From assembly GCA_947380175.1 (NCBI GenBank), contig CANCPZ010000003.1, forward strand, positions 1 through 43,619: 43,619 nt of DNA, read 5' to 3'. The position numbers and the translations under genes were made by a program. The number at the start of each line of letters is the position of its first letter. The first letter of the stretch is position 1. This document shows positions 28,753 to 37,259 of this stretch, piece by piece. Source of the stretch: Bacteroidota bacterium. GTDB lineage: Bacteria > Bacteroidota > Bacteroidia > 2-12-FULL-35-15. The notes beneath the pieces are model-generated. The model saw only the letters and a program-made list of their open reading frames with translations. It was not told where the DNA came from and searched no databases.

Positions 28753-29625
28753 ATGAGTAAAATTAAAGACTATGCTCAGTTTATAAAATTACGATTGGCT
28801 TCTTTGGTCGTTTTTTCGGCTGTAATAGGTTTTGTTATTGGTTCTCGAACTGAATCTACAGAAGGTTTATCTTGGTCGAAAATGCTAATCCTTATTTTAG
28901 GAGGGTTTTTAGTTACATGCTCTTCAAATGGATTTAATCAAATTATTGAGCGTAATCTAGATAAATTAATGAACCGCACAAAAACTCGCCCACTTCCACA
29001 AGAACGTATGGGTATTAATGAGTCTTTGGTTCTTGCTTCTTTAATGGGTATATCAGGTGTTTTACTGCTTTGGCTTTACATGAACCCGATGAGTGGTATA
29101 TTAAGCACGTTGGCTTTAATCTTATATACAGTGGTATATACCCCTTTAAAGCGCATTACTCCCTTTGCGGTATTTGTTGGGGCTTTCCCAGGCGCAATAC
29201 CTCCATTATTGGGATTTGTGGCTAGCACGCAAGGGTTTGGGGAAATAAAAATTCAGGCCTGGATTTTATTTATTGTTCAATTTATGTGGCAATTCCCACA
29301 CTTTTGGGCTATTGCATGGGTATTGGACGAAGATTATAAAAAGGCAGGATTTCGAATGCTTCCCTCTTTAGGAGGTAGAGACAAAAGCAGTGCTTTTCAA
29401 ATTTTAATTTATACATTATTTTTATTACCAATTAGTTTAATGCCAATTGTATTTGGTATGTCTGGTATAGTTTCAGCAATTATCATTTCGATATGTGGCA
29501 TATTTTTTTCTTTTCAAGCACATAAACTTTATAAAGAATGCACTATTGAGGCTGCTAGAAAACTAATGTTCGGTTCTTTTATCTATTTGCCTATTGTACA
29601 ATTGGCAATAATGATAGGCAAGTAA
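28753..29625 (+). CDS. ctaB: Protoheme IX farnesyltransferase (heme O synthase)
   Basis: It adds a farnesyl group to heme B to make heme O for heme-copper oxidases. From ATG the protein has 290 residues and about eight to nine membrane helices. The UbiA-family aspartate motif is in FNQIIERNLDKLMNRTKTRP, and the second conserved loop is DEDYKKAGFRMLPSLGG. An in-frame TTG at 28708 would add 15 residues (305 in all); I prefer ATG because conserved sequence begins at KIKDYAQFIKLRLAS. It opens the run ctaB-cox3-cox3-cox4, 42 bases before the next gene. Confidence 0.93.
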   Translation: MSKIKDYAQFIKLRLASLVVFSAVIGFVIGSRTESTEGLSWSKMLILILGGFLVTCSSNGFNQIIERNLDKLMNRTKTRPLPQERMGINESLVLASLMGISGVLLLWLYMNPMSGILSTLALILYTVVYTPLKRITPFAVFVGAFPGAIPPLLGFVASTQGFGEIKIQAWILFIVQFMWQFPHFWAIAWVLDEDYKKAGFRMLPSLGGRDKSSAFQILIYTLFLLPISLMPIVFGMSGIVSAIIISICGIFFSFQAHKLYKECTIEAARKLMFGSFIYLPIVQLAIMIGK

Positions 29626-29667
29626 TAAACATAGTCGATTTTTAAAAAACAAGATCAAAATATAAAA

Positions 29668-30252
29668 ATGAGAACAGTAGCAGTTTTGGAGGAAAAAAGA
29701 GAAATTAGGGAAAAGGTAGGAAAACCTTTATTATGGATATCTATGGTTAGTATGGCTATGATATTTGCCGGTTTAACAAGCGCTTATGTTGTTCGTCAGC
29801 AAAAAGGAGATTGGTTGCAATTTGATTTACCGCAACTATTTTATGTAAGTACTGCAATTATTATTTTTAGCAGTGTTACTATGAACTGGACTGTTTCAGC
29901 AGCTAAAAGAAGTGATTTTAAAAACGTTAAATTAGCAGCATCAATTACATTATTACTGGGCTTATCTTTTGTGATATGTCAATTTAAAGCCTGGGGGGTA
30001 TTGGTTGAGCAAAAAATTTTTTTTACAGGAAAAGCAAGCAATGCTTCCGGTTCGTTCTTGTACATTTTAACAGGTTTACATTTATTGCATTTAGTTGGTG
30101 GAATTTTTTCATTAATCGTGGTTTGGGTAAAATCTATGGCACATAAATACAATTCCGGTAATCTTTTTGGAATAAGGCTTTGTGCCCTTTTTTGGCATTT
30201 TTTAGATGTCCTGTGGATATATTTGTTTTTATTTTTATTATTTGTTCGTTAA
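29668..30252 (+). CDS. Heme-copper oxidase subunit III-type protein (first copy)
   Basis: The 194 residues have five hydrophobic segments, with the subunit III pattern GLTSAYVVRQQKGDW near the start and the block LTGLHLLHLVGGIFSLIVV and FWHFLDVLWIYLFLFL toward the end. It is a short subunit III (CyoC/CtaE-like), without the two N-terminal helices of longer forms. Subunit III is an accessory subunit that stabilises the catalytic subunit I. It is followed by a second, longer subunit III-type gene after 89 bases; the pairing is common in Bacteroidota cytochrome oxidase clusters. Subunits I and II are not in the window. Confidence 0.9.
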   Translation: MRTVAVLEEKREIREKVGKPLLWISMVSMAMIFAGLTSAYVVRQQKGDWLQFDLPQLFYVSTAIIIFSSVTMNWTVSAAKRSDFKNVKLAASITLLLGLSFVICQFKAWGVLVEQKIFFTGKASNASGSFLYILTGLHLLHLVGGIFSLIVVWVKSMAHKYNSGNLFGIRLCALFWHFLDVLWIYLFLFLLFVR

Positions 30253-30304
30253 AATTACAACGAAAATTTGCATATTAGTACCCGAAAATTTAGTTCATAA
30301 CCCT

Positions 30305-30326
30305 CCTGCAAGAAGCGCAGGTTTTT
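30305..30326 (+). terminator. Hairpin with T-run between the two subunit III genes (possible attenuator)
   Basis: CCTGC (30305-30309) pairs with GCAGG (30317-30321) around a 7-base loop, followed by five T residues (30322-30326). The stem is short, so read-through is likely. Lying 16 bases before the ATG at 30342 inside an operon, it may reduce expression of downstream genes or protect a processed 3' end. Confidence 0.45.
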
Positions 30327-30341
30327 AATTAGTAGAAAAGT

Positions 30342-31067
30342 ATGTCAAGTCACTCAGTATCAGAAACAGATTCAGAATCACCATGGAGTGGTGGTAAATC
30401 TCCATTTGGCGTTAGTTACGGAAAAATATTTATGTGGTTTTTCCTTGTATCTGATGCTTTAACTTTCTCAGGATTGTTATGTGCATATGGTTTTATGCGC
30501 CACAAACATCCTGAAGTATGGCCTAATCCAGGTGACGTGTTTACACACTTCCCTTTTTATCATGGTCATATTCCATTAGCCTATGTGGGTTTAATGACAC
30601 TTATTCTTATCATGAGTTCGGTAACGATGGTACTTGCCGTAGAAGCAGGGCATCGTAACGATAGAAAAAATGTAACCAAATGGATGTTGTTCACTATTAT
30701 TGGCGGCGCTATGTTTGTTGGTTCTCAAGCTTGGGAGTGGTACCACTTTATTGAAGGTACGGAACATGGAGCCTTGCGAAGTGTTTTTATTGATGGGCAA
30801 TGGACTCAGCAAATTGTACATGGTGCTAACATGACCGTAAATGAATACGGCTTGCCTGTATTTGCCAACTTCTTTTTCTTTATTACAGGTTTTCACGGAT
30901 TCCATGTATTTAGTGGTGTTATTATTAATATTATCATATTTATTAATGTATTGAAAGGGACTTACGAAAAACGTGGTCATTACGAAATGATTGAAAAAGT
31001 TGGTTTGTATTGGCATTTTGTGGATTTAGTTTGGGTGTTTGTATTTACATTCTTCTATTTGTTATAA
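30342..31067 (+). CDS. Cytochrome c oxidase subunit III-type protein (second copy)
   Basis: The 241 residues hold about five to six membrane helices. The signature is MWFFLVSDALTFSGLLCAYGFMRHKHPEVWP in short form, then GSQAWEWYHFI and GFHGFHVFSGVIINII, ending YWHFVDLVWVFVFTFFYLL, all typical of subunit III. It differs from the first copy by a longer periplasmic loop (residues ~140-170). A cytochrome c oxidase subunit IV gene follows after 52 bases. Confidence 0.92.
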   Translation: MSSHSVSETDSESPWSGGKSPFGVSYGKIFMWFFLVSDALTFSGLLCAYGFMRHKHPEVWPNPGDVFTHFPFYHGHIPLAYVGLMTLILIMSSVTMVLAVEAGHRNDRKNVTKWMLFTIIGGAMFVGSQAWEWYHFIEGTEHGALRSVFIDGQWTQQIVHGANMTVNEYGLPVFANFFFFITGFHGFHVFSGVIINIIIFINVLKGTYEKRGHYEMIEKVGLYWHFVDLVWVFVFTFFYLL

Positions 31068-31119
31068 TAATACAATCGGTTAAAAACTTAAAAATTAGAA
31101 AATTTAAAATTTATATAGT

Positions 31120-31602
31120 ATGTCAGAATTTCACGATGATTACCCACAGTATGAGTTCATGGCTCATCACAGCGAAGAAGAAGGAAAAGTAAAACGCAAA
31201 AAACTTTGGAATGTTTTTTGGATTATGCTTAGCATTACCATTATCGAATTAATTATTGGTTCATATGCTAAAAAGCTTGGACTTTTAAATGAGGACAGAA
31301 CATCTTCGGTTACATTAAAAATCATTTTTATTGGCTTAACGCTTTTAAAAGCAGGCTACATTGTAATTAGCTTTATGCATTTAGGCGACGAGAAAAAATC
31401 CTTAAAATATGCCATTCTTGCGCCATACATCATCTTTATACTTTATTTGGTTTACTTAGTTATTGCTGAAGCAAATTATTGTAAAATAAATAAGGAAAAA
31501 ATGGATGAGCTTATCGTGAAGCAGAAAATTGATTTGAATGAGGCAGCTAAAAATCCTCACCATGAGGCTGCTGAGGAAGTCAAACAAGAGCATAAAGAGT
31601 AA
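31120..31602 (+). CDS. Cytochrome c oxidase subunit IV family protein
   Basis: The 160 residues contain three membrane helices (about 28-46, 63-82 and 93-115) between a charged N-terminus and a long charged C-terminal tail, matching the prokaryotic COX4 (CyoD-like) family. The motif FIGLTLLKAGYIVISFMHLG is typical. It probably stabilises the oxidase. It is the last gene before a strong hairpin (31619-31651). Confidence 0.88.
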   Translation: MSEFHDDYPQYEFMAHHSEEEGKVKRKKLWNVFWIMLSITIIELIIGSYAKKLGLLNEDRTSSVTLKIIFIGLTLLKAGYIVISFMHLGDEKKSLKYAILAPYIIFILYLVYLVIAEANYCKINKEKMDELIVKQKIDLNEAAKNPHHEAAEEVKQEHKE

Positions 31603-31618
31603 TCAAAAAAATAATATT

Positions 31619-31651
31619 AAATATGGCTTCGCAACTCGCGAAGCCATATTT
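31619..31651 (+). terminator. 14-bp perfect hairpin after the oxidase subunit genes
   Basis: AAATATGGCTTCGC (31619-31632) and GCGAAGCCATATTT (31638-31651) are exact reverse complements with a 5-base loop. The stem is long and G+C-containing; the following GTTTGTAATTTT is moderately T-rich. It lies 16 bases after the subunit IV stop and just before the SCO promoter. Confidence 0.8.
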
Positions 31652-31656
31652 GTTTG

Positions 31657-31664
31657 TAATTTTG
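31657..31664 (+). promoter_or_regulatory. -7 element for the SCO-DUF420 group
   Basis: TAATTTTG is an exact TAnnTTTG match, beginning 5 bases after the terminator hairpin and ending 26 bases before the GTG at 31691. The -33 position falls in the hairpin stem and has no TTG. Confidence 0.5.
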
Positions 31665-31690
31665 CATCAACAATTTTAATTTAATATCCG

Positions 31691-32368
31691 GTGCCAAAAA
31701 AATTATTAATTCTACTTTTTCTTTTAACATTCCCTTCGGTTCTATACGTTATACTGTCTTCTGGCAAAACACTTTTTACACCTTTAAAATATATAGGAGA
31801 AAAAGAGTTGGCTCCAAATGGGAAAGACACCATTTATCATAGTATTCCATCATTCAAATTTGCAAATCAAGATGGAGACACCATTACAGAAAAAAATTAC
31901 GAAGGGAAAATTTATGTTGCAGATTATTTTTTTACAACCTGTAAAAGTATATGTCCAAAAATGGCAACAGAATTGTTGCGTGTGCAAGAAAAATTTGCCT
32001 ATACAAATGGATTGGTTAAAATACTTTCCCACACAGTAAATCCCGAAAACGATTCCATACCTGTATTAAAAGCTTATTCACAGATGGTTCATGCCGATAC
32101 AAAGATGTGGAATTTTGTAACAGGCGATAAAAAGCAATTGTATGATATTGCACGCGAAGGCTACTTGGTTAATGCAATGAAAGGTGATGGAGGAGCGGAC
32201 GACTTTATACACAGCGAGCTATTTGTTCTTGTTGATAAAGAAAAGCATATCCGAGGAATTTATGATGGTACAAATATTAAAGAGGTTAATAATTTATTGG
32301 AAGACATTAAACTATTGATTGTAGAATACTTTATGAAAGAAGGCAAGGATAAAAAAAACCAACGATAA
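31691..32368 (+). CDS. SCO1/SenC family copper chaperone
   Basis: SCO proteins deliver copper to the CuA centre of oxidase subunit II. The 225 residues start with an N-terminal membrane anchor (5-23) and carry a thioredoxin-like fold with the copper ligands C84 and C88 (TTCKSICPKM) and H174 (DDFIHSELFVL), all in place. The start is GTG; it gives MPKKLLILL directly and the nearest ATG is far inside. It follows the oxidase genes but appears to have its own promoter after a terminator. DUF420 follows after 43 bases. Confidence 0.93.
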   Translation: MPKKLLILLFLLTFPSVLYVILSSGKTLFTPLKYIGEKELAPNGKDTIYHSIPSFKFANQDGDTITEKNYEGKIYVADYFFTTCKSICPKMATELLRVQEKFAYTNGLVKILSHTVNPENDSIPVLKAYSQMVHADTKMWNFVTGDKKQLYDIAREGYLVNAMKGDGGADDFIHSELFVLVDKEKHIRGIYDGTNIKEVNNLLEDIKLLIVEYFMKEGKDKKNQR

Positions 32369-32411
32369 CTTTAATTTTCTTTGATAAATTTTTAAATTTA
32401 TAATTTTTACT

Positions 32412-32966
32412 ATGAATGATAAACTAGCTTTTAGAATTGTAATGACTTTGTCGGTAGTTGTATTTGTTGCGGTAGTAATACTTAACAAAAAAATATTGCC
32501 TGTTCCAGAAATTATTCCTGATTTTGTTTATAAATTACCTAAACTAAACGCACTTTTGAATGGCACATGTAGCATTTTGTTATTACTGTCATTATATATG
32601 ATTAGACAAAAAAATATTGTGGCACATAAAAAATTAAACATTATTACTTTTTGTCTATCAGCAGTTTTTTTGTTATCCTATATTACTTATCATTGGATGG
32701 CACAAGAAACTTCTTTTCCTGCCAATAACCCATTGCAAATACCTTATTTGGCAATACTTATAAGTCATATTATTTTAGCCGCCGTAGTATTACCAATGAT
32801 TTTATTGTCATTCTATTATGGATTAAAAATACAGGAACCAAACGGAACTTTATATGTTCAAAAACACAAAAAAATAGTTCGGTGGAGTTATCCAATTTGG
32901 TTGTATGTAACCATTACAGGTGTTATTGTATATGTTATGATTTCGCCATATTATTCGTTTAATTAA
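32412..32966 (+). CDS. DUF420 membrane protein (oxidase-associated)
   Basis: The 184 residues form five hydrophobic helices with histidines in conserved places: KLNALLNGTCSILLLL, the AHKKLN turn, YITYHWMAQ and ISHIILAAVVLPMILL, ending in RWSYPIWLYVTITGVIVYVM. DUF420 includes Bacillus/Staphylococcus YozB/CtaM, needed for maturation of aa3-type oxidases, so a role in assembly is likely by homology and context. It lies between SCO and the small CxxC protein. Confidence 0.88.
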   Translation: MNDKLAFRIVMTLSVVVFVAVVILNKKILPVPEIIPDFVYKLPKLNALLNGTCSILLLLSLYMIRQKNIVAHKKLNIITFCLSAVFLLSYITYHWMAQETSFPANNPLQIPYLAILISHIILAAVVLPMILLSFYYGLKIQEPNGTLYVQKHKKIVRWSYPIWLYVTITGVIVYVMISPYYSFN

Positions 32967-32979
32967 CAAATGTTGTTTG

Positions 32980-33261
32980 ATGAAAAACAATAGAACACTA
33001 TCTTTTTTACTATTAATTATATTTTTGATAGTGGGCAATCTACCATTATTAGCGCAATGTGCTATGTGTAAAACATCCGCCGAAAGCGATCTTCAGAATG
33101 GTGGCTCTATAGCTACGGGACTCAACACTGGCATATTATATTTAATGACAATACCATATTTGATTTTAATGATAGGAGGATATTTATTTTTTAAAAAGCC
33201 TATCGATGAAAAAATAAAAGTCTGGAAAAATAAAAATTTCCCATCTAAATCAACCAACTAA
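32980..33261 (+). CDS. Small membrane protein with CxxC, oxidase cluster
   Basis: I do not recognise a named family, but small proteins of this pattern occur at the end of Bacteroidota oxidase clusters. The 93 residues show a signal peptide-like helix, then CAMC (C27, C30) right after the predicted cleavage point (LLAQ), a short NGGSIATGLNTG linker, one more membrane helix (about 50-68) and a basic tail. The CxxC on the periplasmic side could bind metal or take part in thiol exchange for CuA or heme loading. The frame opens one codon earlier with TTG (32977); the ATG at 32980 is chosen. It begins 13 bases after DUF420. Confidence 0.75.
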   Translation: MKNNRTLSFLLLIIFLIVGNLPLLAQCAMCKTSAESDLQNGGSIATGLNTGILYLMTIPYLILMIGGYLFFKKPIDEKIKVWKNKNFPSKSTN

Positions 33262-33420
33262 ATTCAAGTCTAAGTAACTAATTCCAATCTTTTTTTAATT
33301 CTCTCCTACTTAAATTGGTTATCCCCAAAAACAACTTTAATTTTAGAATAACAAAGAGAGAAGCTGTTTTCATAATTACTAAATAGCTCCAATTACAAAC
33401 AAATTAATGCGTTTTTAATG

Positions 33421-33450
33421 TTTGAATTCGACTAAATATTTGTATAATTG
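33421..33450 (+). promoter_or_regulatory. Promoter for gmd-fcl
   Basis: TTTG at 33421-33424 and TATAATTG at 33443-33450 (one mismatch to TAnnTTTG) are 18 bases apart. The transcript would start about 20 bases before the gmd ATG. The rest of the 214-bp gap after the small CxxC gene shows nothing clear. Confidence 0.55.
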
Positions 33451-33475
33451 TAGTTATAATTTTAAAAAATAAAAA

Positions 33476-34564
33476 ATGAGCAAAGTTGCTTTAATAACAG
33501 GTGTAACAGGTCAAGACGGGGCTTATCTTGCTGAATTATTATTGAGTAAAGGCTATACCGTGCATGGATTAAAACGTAGAAGCTCTATGTTTAATACAGG
33601 TCGTATAGATCACTTGTACAAAGATCAACATGAAAAACAGGTAAAATTCTTTTTACATTATGGTGATTTAACAGATTCTACAAATTTAATTCGCATTATT
33701 CAAGAAACTCAACCTGACGAAATTTATAATCTTGCAGCACAATCGCATGTTAAAGTATCTTTCGACTCCCCTGAATACACAGCTAATGCAGATGCAATAG
33801 GAACATTACGTATTTTAGAAGCTATCAGAATATTAAAGCTAGAAAAGAAAACACGTTTTTACCAAGCTTCTACATCTGAAATGTATGGATACGTTCAGGA
33901 AATTCCTCAAAAAGAAACTACTCCATTTTACCCTCGCTCTCCTTATGGTGTTGCCAAGGTTTACGGCTTTTGGATTACTAAAAACTATCGTGAAGCCTAT
34001 GGTATGTATGCTTGTAATGGTATTTTATTTAATCACGAAAGCCCGTTACGTGGAGAGACATTTGTAACGCGTAAAATTACACGTGCGGTTTCAAAAATTC
34101 ATTTAAAGATGCAAGAAAAATTATTTCTTGGGAATTTAGATGCAGAGCGCGATTGGGGCCATGCAAAGGATTATGTAGAAGGAATGTGGTTGATGATGCA
34201 ACAAAACGAAGGCGATGATTTTGTGCTTGCTACAGGTGTAAAAATTACTGTTCGTAAATTTGTTGAATTAGCTTTTGCGGAAGTTGGAGTTACAATTAGA
34301 TGGGAAGGCAAAGGGGTTGATGAAAAGGGTTATAATAGCAGTACTGGAGCATTGGTTGTAGAGGTAGACCCTCGTTACTTCCGTCCTACAGAAGTAGAAT
34401 TATTGATTGGAGATGCAACCAAAGCTAAAAACAAATTAGGTTGGGTGCCAAAATATACACTTGAACAATTGGTTAGTGAAATGGTTGCAGCCGATGTTAA
34501 ACTTTTTGAAAGAGACAAATACCTTTTAGATGGTGGACACGATGTGATGAATTTTCACGAATAA
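33476..34564 (+). CDS. gmd: GDP-mannose 4,6-dehydratase
   Basis: It converts GDP-mannose to GDP-4-keto-6-deoxymannose, the first step toward GDP-L-fucose. The 362 residues are an extended SDR: GVTGQDG (9-15) binds NADP. The catalytic set of T133, E135 (ASTSEMYG), Y157 and K161 (SPYGVAK) is complete. The [16 protein letters not shown] segment is family-specific. It is 9 bases before fcl, so the two steps are coupled. Confidence 0.96.
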   Translation: MSKVALITGVTGQDGAYLAELLLSKGYTVHGLKRRSSMFNTGRIDHLYKDQHEKQVKFFLHYGDLTDSTNLIRIIQETQPDEIYNLAAQSHVKVSFDSPEYTANADAIGTLRILEAIRILKLEKKTRFYQASTSEMYGYVQEIPQKETTPFYPRSPYGVAKVYGFWITKNYREAYGMYACNGILFNHESPLRGETFVTRKITRAVSKIHLKMQEKLFLGNLDAERDWGHAKDYVEGMWLMMQQNEGDDFVLATGVKITVRKFVELAFAEVGVTIRWEGKGVDEKGYNSSTGALVVEVDPRYFRPTEVELLIGDATKAKNKLGWVPKYTLEQLVSEMVAADVKLFERDKYLLDGGHDVMNFHE

Positions 34565-34573
34565 TAAAACACT

Positions 34574-35527
34574 ATGAATTTAGATTCGAAGATTTATATT
34601 GCTGGTCACCGCGGCATGGTGGGTTCCGCAATAATCAGACGATTACAAAAAGGTGGTTTTACAAATATTGTAACACGAACATCTAAAGAATTAGATTTAA
34701 GAAATCAGCAAGCAGTTGCTGATTTCTTTGCTAATGAAAAGCCCGATTATGTTTTTTTAGCAGCTGCTAAAGTAGGAGGTATTGTGGCAAATAATACCTA
34801 TCGCGCTGATTTTATTTATGATAATTTAATGATTCAAAGTAACATTATTCACCAATCGTTTTTGAATAATGTACAAAAACTAATGTTCCTTGGTTCATCG
34901 TGTATTTACCCTAAAATGGCGCCTCAGCCATTAAAAGAAGAATATCTTTTAACAGGATTATTGGAGCAAACAAACGAACCTTATGCCATTGCGAAAATTG
35001 CCGGCATTAAAATGTGTGATGCATACAGAAGCCAGTATGGTTGTAATTTTATTTCGGTAATGCCCACTAATTTGTATGGCCCTAATGATAATTATGATTT
35101 AAACAATTCGCATGTTTTACCAGCATTGATCCGTAAATTTCATTCAGCGAAAATGAAAAAATTACCTTCTGTGGAAATATGGGGAACAGGTTCGCCAATG
35201 CGCGAATTTTTGCATGCCGATGATTTAGCCGATGCTTGTTTTTACCTAATGCAAAACTACAACGAACCAGGATTAATTAATATAGGTGTGGGACATGATA
35301 TTAGTATTAAAGATTTAGCATTATTGGTTAAAAAAATCGTAGGCTTTGAAGGCGAATTAAAATTTGACACAACAAAACCAGACGGAACACCTCGAAAATT
35401 AATGGATGTAAGCAAACTTCATTCATTGGGATGGCAACATAAAATTGATTTTGAAACAGGTATAAGCGCAGTTTATGCCGATGTAAGAGAAGAACTATCT
35501 AATCTTTTAGCAGCCGAATCAAATTAA
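34574..35527 (+). CDS. fcl: GDP-L-fucose synthase
   Basis: It epimerises and reduces the Gmd product to GDP-L-fucose with NADPH. The 317 residues have GHRGMVG (11-17), the GSSCIYP segment (S108/S109) and the Y137-x3-K141 pair (EPYAIAK). [11 protein letters not shown] segment follows. It completes the pathway begun by gmd and is followed, after 48 bases, by the first RemB/Wzi-like barrel. Such GDP-fucose genes supply O-glycans and surface polysaccharides. Confidence 0.96.
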   Translation: MNLDSKIYIAGHRGMVGSAIIRRLQKGGFTNIVTRTSKELDLRNQQAVADFFANEKPDYVFLAAAKVGGIVANNTYRADFIYDNLMIQSNIIHQSFLNNVQKLMFLGSSCIYPKMAPQPLKEEYLLTGLLEQTNEPYAIAKIAGIKMCDAYRSQYGCNFISVMPTNLYGPNDNYDLNNSHVLPALIRKFHSAKMKKLPSVEIWGTGSPMREFLHADDLADACFYLMQNYNEPGLINIGVGHDISIKDLALLVKKIVGFEGELKFDTTKPDGTPRKLMDVSKLHSLGWQHKIDFETGISAVYADVREELSNLLAAESN

Positions 35528-35575
35528 ATAACATTAGATTTCTTTTGTTATTGCATTTTATAATTTATTAATAAT

Positions 35576-37225
35576 ATGAAACATTTTTTTTACGTATTAT
35601 TTTTTATTCTCCCTTCTGTTTTATTTTCTCAGCAAAGCAACTCCTTGTTGAATAGAGAGTGGAGCTTAAACTTTGAGAAAGAAAAAAACATAATAGATTC
35701 AGATTCAACTAAGCAAAATAGTGTTACCGACCATTCTTGTTTTAAACCCTTTATCACAGGGGCAATTCACATTGATAAAAATAATCCAACTAGAAAAGCA
35801 ACATCTGTTTGGAAAAGAAAAATTCACCAAGAAAATTTATTCATTGTAAATGATTCCGCTGATAATTTTTATTTAACAATAGATCCCTTATTTAATTTAG
35901 AAGCTGGTAAAGATTTTGCAGATTTAAGCGGTGAAAAGTTATATAAAAACACCAGAGGTTTTTTAGTACGTGGCGATATTGGTAAAAAGTTTTCATTTGA
36001 ATCTTCCTTTTATGAAAACCAAGCTACCTATGCAAAGTATATTGACGAATACATAGCAGGTACAAATACATTATTTTCTCAAACAAGCAATAATGAGTAT
36101 TATGTTATTCCTGGGCAAGGTCGATCAAAATTATTTAGAAAAAACGGGTACGATTATGCAATGACCTCGGGATATATTTCATACTCACCAAATAAATATT
36201 TTAATTTTCAAGCTGGTCATGGCAAACACTTTGTTGGCGATGGTTATCGCTCTTTATTATTATCAGACAATGCTTTTAACTATCCTTATGCACGCATAAC
36301 AACTACTTATAAAAATATTCAGTATACAAATTTATACACTTCATTTATGAACCTTACTGATGGCGGGGCCAAAACGCCACTAAATACGGAACACCTGTTT
36401 CAGAAAAAAATAGGCAGCTTTCAATTATTGAGTTTCAACTTTGTAAAACGAATTCAGTTAGGTTTATTTCAAGGAATGATTTGGGAAGCAAGCGATTCTG
36501 CAAACCGAGAGCATGTTAATTTTAATACGTTTGATCCAGTAATAGGAGTAAACACTTTAAACTATGGTATGCATAATAAAAAGAATCTATTGCTTGGAAC
36601 AACATTAAAAATTAAACTTACTAATTCTATTTCCTTATATGGGCAATATATGTTAGATGATACCTACTCTAAAGACTTAGGTGATGTAAGAAAAAAATAT
36701 GGTTATCAAGCAGGATTAAAATATTTTGATTTGTTTACTGTAAAAGATTTGCACTTACAAGTAGAATATAATAGTGTTCGGCCTTACGCATATTCAGCTA
36801 CAAATCCTCAGCAAAACTACTCTCATTATAACCAAGCATTAGCTCACCCATTGGGATCAAATTTTAAAGAATTAGTTGGTATGTTAAACTACCGAATCAA
36901 AGATTTTTTTGTTGAAGTGAAATTAAATTATGCTGTAAAAGGGAATGATAGCAGCTCATTAAGTTATGGAGGTAACATATTTAGATCCGATAATACATTT
37001 GCCATCAATCAAAATACTAGTAATATTTCAACAACACAAGGTCTAAAAACTACATTAATGTATCAAGATATTCACATTGGCTATTTAGTTAATGCATCCA
37101 CTAATTTTAATATTGTGTTAGGCATTTCAAATAGAATTTTACAAACAGATAAAACAACAAGTAAAACACAATTTATTTATTTTGGAATTAGAACATCCTT
37201 GGCAAACTTTTATTATGATTTTTAG
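35576..37225 (+). CDS. RemB/Wzi-like outer-membrane beta-barrel protein, copy 1
   Basis: The 549 residues start with a signal peptide (cut after about 18, LFSQQ). They form a long series of amphipathic beta strands, ending in aromatic FYYDF as expected for an outer-membrane barrel. The blocks YISYSPNKYFNFQAGHGK, GDGYRSLLLSD (221-231) and NYSHYNQALAHPLGSNF resemble Flavobacterium gliding-related RemB and capsule-anchoring Wzi-type proteins. A role in surface polysaccharide display or motility is inferred, not shown. The gene after it is a paralogue 34 bases downstream. The strand-rich N-terminal 100 residues differ from copy 2. Confidence 0.75.
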   Translation: MKHFFYVLFFILPSVLFSQQSNSLLNREWSLNFEKEKNIIDSDSTKQNSVTDHSCFKPFITGAIHIDKNNPTRKATSVWKRKIHQENLFIVNDSADNFYLTIDPLFNLEAGKDFADLSGEKLYKNTRGFLVRGDIGKKFSFESSFYENQATYAKYIDEYIAGTNTLFSQTSNNEYYVIPGQGRSKLFRKNGYDYAMTSGYISYSPNKYFNFQAGHGKHFVGDGYRSLLLSDNAFNYPYARITTTYKNIQYTNLYTSFMNLTDGGAKTPLNTEHLFQKKIGSFQLLSFNFVKRIQLGLFQGMIWEASDSANREHVNFNTFDPVIGVNTLNYGMHNKKNLLLGTTLKIKLTNSISLYGQYMLDDTYSKDLGDVRKKYGYQAGLKYFDLFTVKDLHLQVEYNSVRPYAYSATNPQQNYSHYNQALAHPLGSNFKELVGMLNYRIKDFFVEVKLNYAVKGNDSSSLSYGGNIFRSDNTFAINQNTSNISTTQGLKTTLMYQDIHIGYLVNASTNFNIVLGISNRILQTDKTTSKTQFIYFGIRTSLANFYYDF

Positions 37226-37259
37226 TACGCCTTATTTTTTGCAAAAACAAATACACTAA

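Noticed and set aside
30591-31016. 141-codon minus-strand ORF inside the second subunit III gene
   Set aside because: It is antisense to a conserved membrane protein and encodes low-complexity, non-family sequence.
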